A stretch of 17,234 nucleotides of DNA from Tardiphaga sp. (GTDB lineage: Bacteria > Pseudomonadota > Alphaproteobacteria > Rhizobiales > Xanthobacteraceae). The DNA is taken from positions 1 through 17,234 of the forward strand of contig JACMOT010000074.1 of assembly GCA_014377915.1 (NCBI GenBank). The letters run 5' to 3'. How positions within the stretch are numbered: position 1 is the stretch's first letter; the number at the start of each line of letters is the position of its first letter. Under the pieces are notes generated by a model. The model searched no databases. It saw only the letters and a list, made by a program, of their open reading frames with translations, and was not told where the DNA came from. Positions 14,157-17,234 of this stretch are shown here, piece after piece. The position numbers and the translations under genes are program-made.

Positions 14157-14522
14157 TCAACCTTCTTTCGCTTGCAGAAGAGCTGGAAACCCACCTGCAA
14201 CGTGGGCGACGTTGGTTACGCCCATGTCTTTCAGTGCCTTAGCTGCCAATGCCGAGCGGCCGCCCGATGCACAAAACAGAATGAATTGCTTATCGGCGGC
14301 AAGCTTCGGATTGTGCGAAGGACTCTGCGGGTCAACTTGGAATTCGAGAAGCCCTCGGGGCACGTGGACTGCGCCGGGGAATGTTCCCCTTTCGACCTCT
14401 GCGGGCTCGCGCAGATCGATGAAAACGACATTATGGTCGGCAGCGAGTTTGATGGCGTCGGCTGCTGCTAAAGTAGGAACTTCCTTGTTGGCTTCGTTTA
14501 CGAGGTATTTTGCGGTCTTCAT
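14157..14522 (-). CDS. Rhodanese-domain sulfurtransferase
   Basis: The 121-aa single-domain rhodanese has AIKLAADHNVVFIDLREPAEVERG (about 23-46), PGAVHVPRG and the active-site loop FCASGGRSALAA with catalytic Cys84. Rhodaneses take sulfane sulfur on this cysteine and pass it to thiol or cyanide acceptors. There is no signal peptide, so it acts in the cytoplasm, unlike the Sox proteins. The start ATG 14522 (MKTAKYLVNEAN) follows AAAGG; the longer frame to 14672 overlaps the methyltransferase end and lacks sense as protein. It lies 133 bp downstream of the methyltransferase on the same strand and converges with the sox operon. Confidence 0.92.
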   Translation of the reverse strand: MKTAKYLVNEANKEVPTLAAADAIKLAADHNVVFIDLREPAEVERGTFPGAVHVPRGLLEFQVDPQSPSHNPKLAADKQFILFCASGGRSALAAKALKDMGVTNVAHVAGGFPALLQAKEG

Positions 14523-14655
14523 AGGAACGTACCTTTCGATGTTGCAGTGATTTGGACCATTTGATCTGAAGAGCTGCTCCGCAAGTGTCCATGGGATAAT
14601 TAGACTGCCTTGCAGATCGATCGGATTTCCAGAAACCCCTGCCGGAAAGCTTGAC

Positions 14656-15282
14656 CTAACGCTGGGCAACAACGCCGATCAATGCCGACCGACCGCGATG
14701 CCCGCATCCTTCGGAGATATCCTCCTCGTAAACGCGCAGTTCCTTGATCGTCAGCTCGGCGAGAAGTTCTCTCAGTATGGTTTCAGTATAAAGATGACTT
14801 AATTCTGATGGGCCTCCTGTTTTGTAGTCCAGCTGCTCTGGTGTGTAACCCTGCAAAATGAGGAGGCCACCAGGCCTCAGGCTTTGCGTCATCCGGGTAA
14901 AAAGCCTCCGACGGAGGGCCGGATCAGCAAATTGCACAAAGATTGCGGCTACGCCGTCATAAGCCGAGCGTTGCCATGCGAAACTGTCACAGTCTGCGAG
15001 ATGGAAATTCACCGTCACGTTCACAGCAGTGGCAAGCTGCCGTGCTTTGGCAATAGCGACATCCGATATATCGAATGCGTCGACCGTGAGGCCCTGTTGA
15101 GCCAGAAAAACACTGTTTCGTCCTTCGCCATCGGCGACGCAGAGCACGCGGCTGCTCGATGGCAGTGAGCCAGTATGTTCACGCAACCAGTTATTGGGCT
15201 CCGTTCCAAAAAGGAAGTCATCTCCCGCAAAGCGTGAATTCCAGTGTGCTGTGGCGTTCGATGTGATGAGAGGGTCCGCCAT
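14656..15282 (-). CDS. Class I SAM-dependent methyltransferase (TehB/thiopurine-type)
   Basis: The 208-aa protein opens with HWNSRFAGDDFLFGTEPNNWL, typical of the TehB/thiopurine methyltransferase-like group, followed by SAM motif I VLCVADGEGRNS (about 46-57), acidic Asp71 in VDAFDIS, YDGVAAIFVQF (motif IV region) and LRPGGLLILQGYTPEQL. It should methylate a small soft nucleophile or metalloid, but the substrate cannot be read. Sitting upstream of a rhodanese beside the sox locus, methylation of sulfide or another chalcogen compound is possible but only an inference. Start ATG 15282 begins MADPLITSN; no strong ribosome site is visible. Confidence 0.86.
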   Translation of the reverse strand: MADPLITSNATAHWNSRFAGDDFLFGTEPNNWLREHTGSLPSSSRVLCVADGEGRNSVFLAQQGLTVDAFDISDVAIAKARQLATAVNVTVNFHLADCDSFAWQRSAYDGVAAIFVQFADPALRRRLFTRMTQSLRPGGLLILQGYTPEQLDYKTGGPSELSHLYTETILRELLAELTIKELRVYEEDISEGCGHRGRSALIGVVAQR

Positions 15283-15598
15283 GTGAAATCAAACTTTCGG
15301 CTGCTTGAGATGGAAGGCGCCTGAAACTCTATCGTAAAGCACTTCGATATGTGTAGCGCAAAGACATGTTATAATGCGCTGGTACGGCCCCCCCGTTGTC
15401 GGCCGGAAGTCGCTTTTAATTTTAACTCGGCCTTATATTCTTAATCGTCGGCTCGCTAAGCTCGCGCGCCGTCAAGAAGCTTGGCGCGGTGCTCGTCGAT
15501 GTGCCACCGGCATGGCTCAGAACCCTTACGAATCTATTCTAGTAGTCTGATTCATTGGGAGGATTCCCAAATCCAGCGAAGCAGTTCAGTCTGTTCGC
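15283..15598. other. Gene-poor stretch between methyltransferase and IS630 relic
   Basis: No complete gene is visible in these 316 bases. TATAAT occurs at 15370-15375 without a good -35. A seven-C run lies at 15388-15394. From about 15443 to 15540 a plus-strand frame reads like protein with GC-rich third positions (VKKLGAVLVDVPPAWL and on to a TAG), possibly a degraded gene tail of unknown family. TTGGGA-GGAT-TCCCAA at 15555-15570 is a perfect 6-bp inverted repeat just before the transposase relic; whether it belongs to the insertion-sequence end is not clear. Confidence 0.4.
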
Positions 15599-16470
15599 AT
15601 GAGGGCAGGAATTGTCGTGAACGTCAGCCGATCGGACCGCCTTCGCCTTGAGGCGATCGTGTCGGATCGCAGCGCGCTGCAAAAATACGTGTGGCGGGTC
15701 AACATCATTCTGGCCACAGCCGAAGGCTGTGAGACCGCCGAAATAATGCGCCGCTCGGGCAAATCCAAGCCGGTTGTGTGGCGCTGGCAGGCACGGTTCA
15801 TGGCGGAGGGCGAAGACGGGCTGACGCGCGACAAGACGCGCAAGCCCGGCAAGCCGCCGCTGCCGCCAGCACGGTCCAGAAAGTGGTCGATCTGGTACTC
15901 GGGCCGCCGCCGAGAGAAATAACCCATTGGACCGGGCGGATGCTGACGAAGGCCGACGGGGTGAGCCTGCGCTCGGTGCAGCGCATCCTCGACCCATCAG
16001 CTGGCGCCCCATCGCATCCAGATATTCAAGCCGTCGAACGATCCGACGTTCGCTGAGAACTCAAGGAGGTCGTCGGCCTCTACGTCGATCGTCCCGCCCA
16101 TGCGGTTGTCTCGGTTGACGAAAAAAGCCAGATTCAGGCGTTCGTCCGCACCCAGCCGGGGTTGCCGATAAAGCCGGGCCGCGCCGGCACGATGACCCAC
16201 GACTACAAACGTCATGGCGCCACCACGCTGGTCGCTGCCCTCAACATCCTCGACGGCACCGTCATCGGCCGCAACATGCAGCGCCACCGCCACCAGGAGT
16301 TCATCCGCTTCCTCAATACCATCGAGGAGCAAGTCGCTGTGGGGAAAGTTATCCACGCCATCGTAGACAACTGCGCGACCCACAAGCATCCAAAGGTGCG
16401 TCAATGGCTGGCCCGGCATCCTCGCTGGACGTTCCACTTCACCCCACTTCTGCGTCATGGCTAATATATA
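15599..16470 (+). pseudogene. IS630-family transposase, frameshifted and 3'-truncated
   Basis: Pieces of one IS630-type transposase lie in successive frames. The first (from ATG 15599) carries the N-terminal HTH region with MRRSGKSKPVVWRWQARF. The frame then shifts near 15865 (STVQKVVDLVLGPPP, ITHWTGRML, SVQRIL), near 15993 (HQLAPHRIQIFKPSND), near 16058 ([57 protein letters not shown]) and near 16447 (TP then SASWL). Two of the three DDE residues are visible (in SVDEKS and IVDN); the third, normally shortly after SWLN, is missing because similarity stops at about 16470. The protein cannot be active. Frame positions are estimated from family resemblance recalled, not from an alignment. Confidence 0.88.
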
Positions 16471-16495
16471 ATCAGCCAAGTTTTGCGGGAAAAAA

Positions 16496-16520
16496 CAATA
16501 ATTTTGCGGAAACATTATTG
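16496..16520. repeat. Inverted repeat upstream of the HTH gene
   Basis: CAATAAT (16496-16502) and ATTATTG (16514-16520) are a perfect 7-bp inverted repeat around an 11-base centre. The centre contains TTTGCGGAAA, and a similar TTTTGCGGGAAA lies about 20 bp upstream at 16481-16492. The AT-rich block lies directly between the end of the transposase relic and the HTH gene, so it may be an operator or promoter for that gene, or a junction remnant. Confidence 0.45.
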
Positions 16521-16561
16521 GCATCGTCCGTCCATCAAGATCAACGCGAGGGACAACGAAT

Positions 16562-16777
16562 ATGACGATGAACGCCCGAGTAATGGAGACCGATTCGCTG
16601 CTCACACCGAAGGAGGCCGCGCGCTACCTGAACCTCAGCGTCTCCTGGCTGGCCAAGCGCCGCCTCGCCGGCGACGGCCCGATCTACATCAAAACAGGAG
16701 GCGCCGTCCGCTATAGCCGGGCTGCTCTCCAGCATTGGATGAAGGGTCAGCAGCGCACCTCGACCAGCGGATCCTGA
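16562..16777 (+). CDS. Small AlpA/excisionase-like helix-turn-helix protein
   Basis: The 71-aa protein has a MerR-like winged helix of the excisionase/AlpA (HTH_17) type: LLTPKEAARYLNLSVSWLAKRRLAGDGP (about 14-41), then IYIKTGGAVRYSRAALQHWM. Such proteins are small DNA-binding factors of integrated elements and plasmids that act as excisionases or transcription regulators. It lies between a broken IS630 and an integrase-like gene, which supports a mobile-element role. ATG 16562 follows GAGGG; ATG 16568 and 16583 are alternatives. A strong terminator follows, so it is probably a single-gene transcript. Confidence 0.85.
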   Translation: MTMNARVMETDSLLTPKEAARYLNLSVSWLAKRRLAGDGPIYIKTGGAVRYSRAALQHWMKGQQRTSTSGS

Positions 16778-16802
16778 GTGAGCTGACTGCAAAACACCAA
16801 GA

Positions 16803-16839
16803 GCGCGTGAGGGCACCAATCCTCGCGCCTTTTTCTTTT
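16803..16839 (+). terminator. Intrinsic terminator after the HTH gene
   Basis: GCGCG-(TG)-AGG at 16803-16812 pairs with CCT-CGCGC at 16821-16828, an 8-bp stem with a two-base bulge, followed by TTTTTCTTTT at 16830-16839. It lies 26 bases after the HTH stop and has all parts of a rho-independent terminator. Confidence 0.85.
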
Positions 16840-16865
16840 GTAAGCGTAATAATCGTCTATCTTTG

Positions 16866-16895
16866 TACATCAGTATACATCAGTAAGACATAGTA
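16866..16895. repeat. Tandem 10-bp repeat upstream of the integrase-like gene
   Basis: TACATCAGTA occurs twice head to tail (16866-16875 and 16876-16885), followed by a decayed copy ACATAGTA (16888-16895). The 10-mer AGTATACATC spans the repeat junction (16872-16881) and recurs exactly at 16968-16977 over the possible -10 of the integrase-like gene. The period of one helical turn suggests a protein-binding array; it might be an operator or part of an attachment region. Confidence 0.55.
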
Positions 16896-16944
16896 TCGTC
16901 TTAGGTTAGGATCGATAGTGGAAGTAAATGTAGCCTTTATACTG

Positions 16945-16972
16945 TTGACGACTTCCCAGTATGCTATAGTAT
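16945..16972 (+). promoter_or_regulatory. Candidate promoter of the integrase-like gene
   Basis: TTGACG (16945-16950) and TAGTAT (16967-16972) are 16 bp apart, 50 bp before the start codon, in a locally AT-rich stretch that contrasts with its surroundings. The second copy of the repeated AGTATACATC overlaps the -10, so a factor binding the repeats could repress or activate here. Confidence 0.45.
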
Positions 16973-17021
16973 ACATCGACGGAGAAGGCCCTCCATCGGC
17001 AGCGCGAAGGAATTGATCCCA

Positions 17022-17234
17022 ATGATCGAACCGATGGTGCCCCTCGAACCCAGCTTCGCCGTAGCGATGACCGCGATCGAGGACACCGCCGATCTGTCCG
17101 CGAGCGTCAAACGTCACTGGGTCTGCTCGATGCGGCAGATCGCCAAATGGCTGGACCGCCCGGTTGAGGTGACGCCGGCGCGGTGGACGGCAATCCGCTT
17201 GCCGGCCGGCCAGTTGCACCACGCTCGTCTCGAG
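17022..17234 (+). CDS. Integrase-like protein, N-terminal part (partial)
   Basis: An open frame begins at ATG 17022, about ten bases after AAGGA, and runs through the right edge (71 codons seen). It reads EPMVPLEPSFAVAMTAIED, SASVKRHWVCSMRQIAKWLDRP and ARWTAIRLPAGQLHHARLE. This resembles the N-terminal core-binding part of tyrosine-recombinase-type site-specific integrases from alphaproteobacterial genomic islands; the catalytic domain lies outside the window. Position beside an excisionase-like HTH gene, repeats and an insertion-sequence relic fits. The family call is recalled from pattern, not aligned. Confidence 0.65.
   Translation, partial: MIEPMVPLEPSFAVAMTAIEDTADLSASVKRHWVCSMRQIAKWLDRPVEVTPARWTAIRLPAGQLHHARLE

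Noticed and set aside
15997..16605. 202-codon minus-strand frame over the IS630 relic
   Set aside because: It is the complement of recognisable transposase segments and has no ribosome site or motif.
16866..16895. Short tandem repeats as a CRISPR array
   Set aside because: The units are 10 bp with no spacers and only two exact copies; no cas gene is present.

Overview
The window is GC-rich, densely packed alphaproteobacterial DNA. Family resemblance of the proteins, twin-arginine-exported Sox proteins and an IS630 relic of the type common in the Bradyrhizobium/Rhodopseudomonas group suggest a member of that group. This placement is inference; nothing in the window identifies the species. The theme is inorganic sulfur (thiosulfate) oxidation and sulfide/persulfide sensing.

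Left part, 1-2130 (+): the 3' tail of an unidentified gene, an ArsR-family repressor with a BigR/SqrR-like cysteine pair, a YeeE/YedE-type membrane transporter encoded as two half-length genes, and a TauE/SafE exporter. All four junctions are ATGA stop/start overlaps, so this is one tightly coupled operon. At 2236-4259 (+) a response regulator/sensor kinase pair follows, preceded by a PmrA-box-like CTTAAG direct repeat.

Centre, 4356-14082: a divergent sulfur-oxidation locus. Leftward run a second thiol-type ArsR repressor, an exported SoxH-like metallo-beta-lactamase-fold protein and an exported DsrE-like protein. Rightward runs soxC-D-X-Y-Z-A-K-B, then two more exported DsrE-like proteins and an exported HbpS/GlcG-like protein. 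The 122-bp divergent intergenic region carries a candidate promoter with overlapping TTAG/CTAA half-sites, a plausible operator for the adjacent repressor. In the standard Sox cycle SoxAX loads thiosulfate on the SoxY C-terminal cysteine (GGCGG arm, held by SoxZ), SoxB releases sulfate, and SoxCD oxidises the remaining sulfane sulfur. Here SoxA and SoxD each carry a single CxxCH, and SoxK is the SoxAX-binding subunit. The three exported DsrE-like proteins, each with one cysteine in the mature part, are candidate periplasmic sulfur carriers.

Right part, 14157-17234: a leftward methyltransferase and rhodanese pair ending in a good intrinsic terminator, a gene-poor stretch, a multiply frameshifted and 3'-truncated IS630 transposase, a small AlpA/excisionase-like HTH gene with a strong terminator, and the start of an integrase-like gene running off the window. 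The right end therefore looks like the edge of an integrated mobile element beside the sulfur locus. No tRNA, rRNA or CRISPR array was seen.
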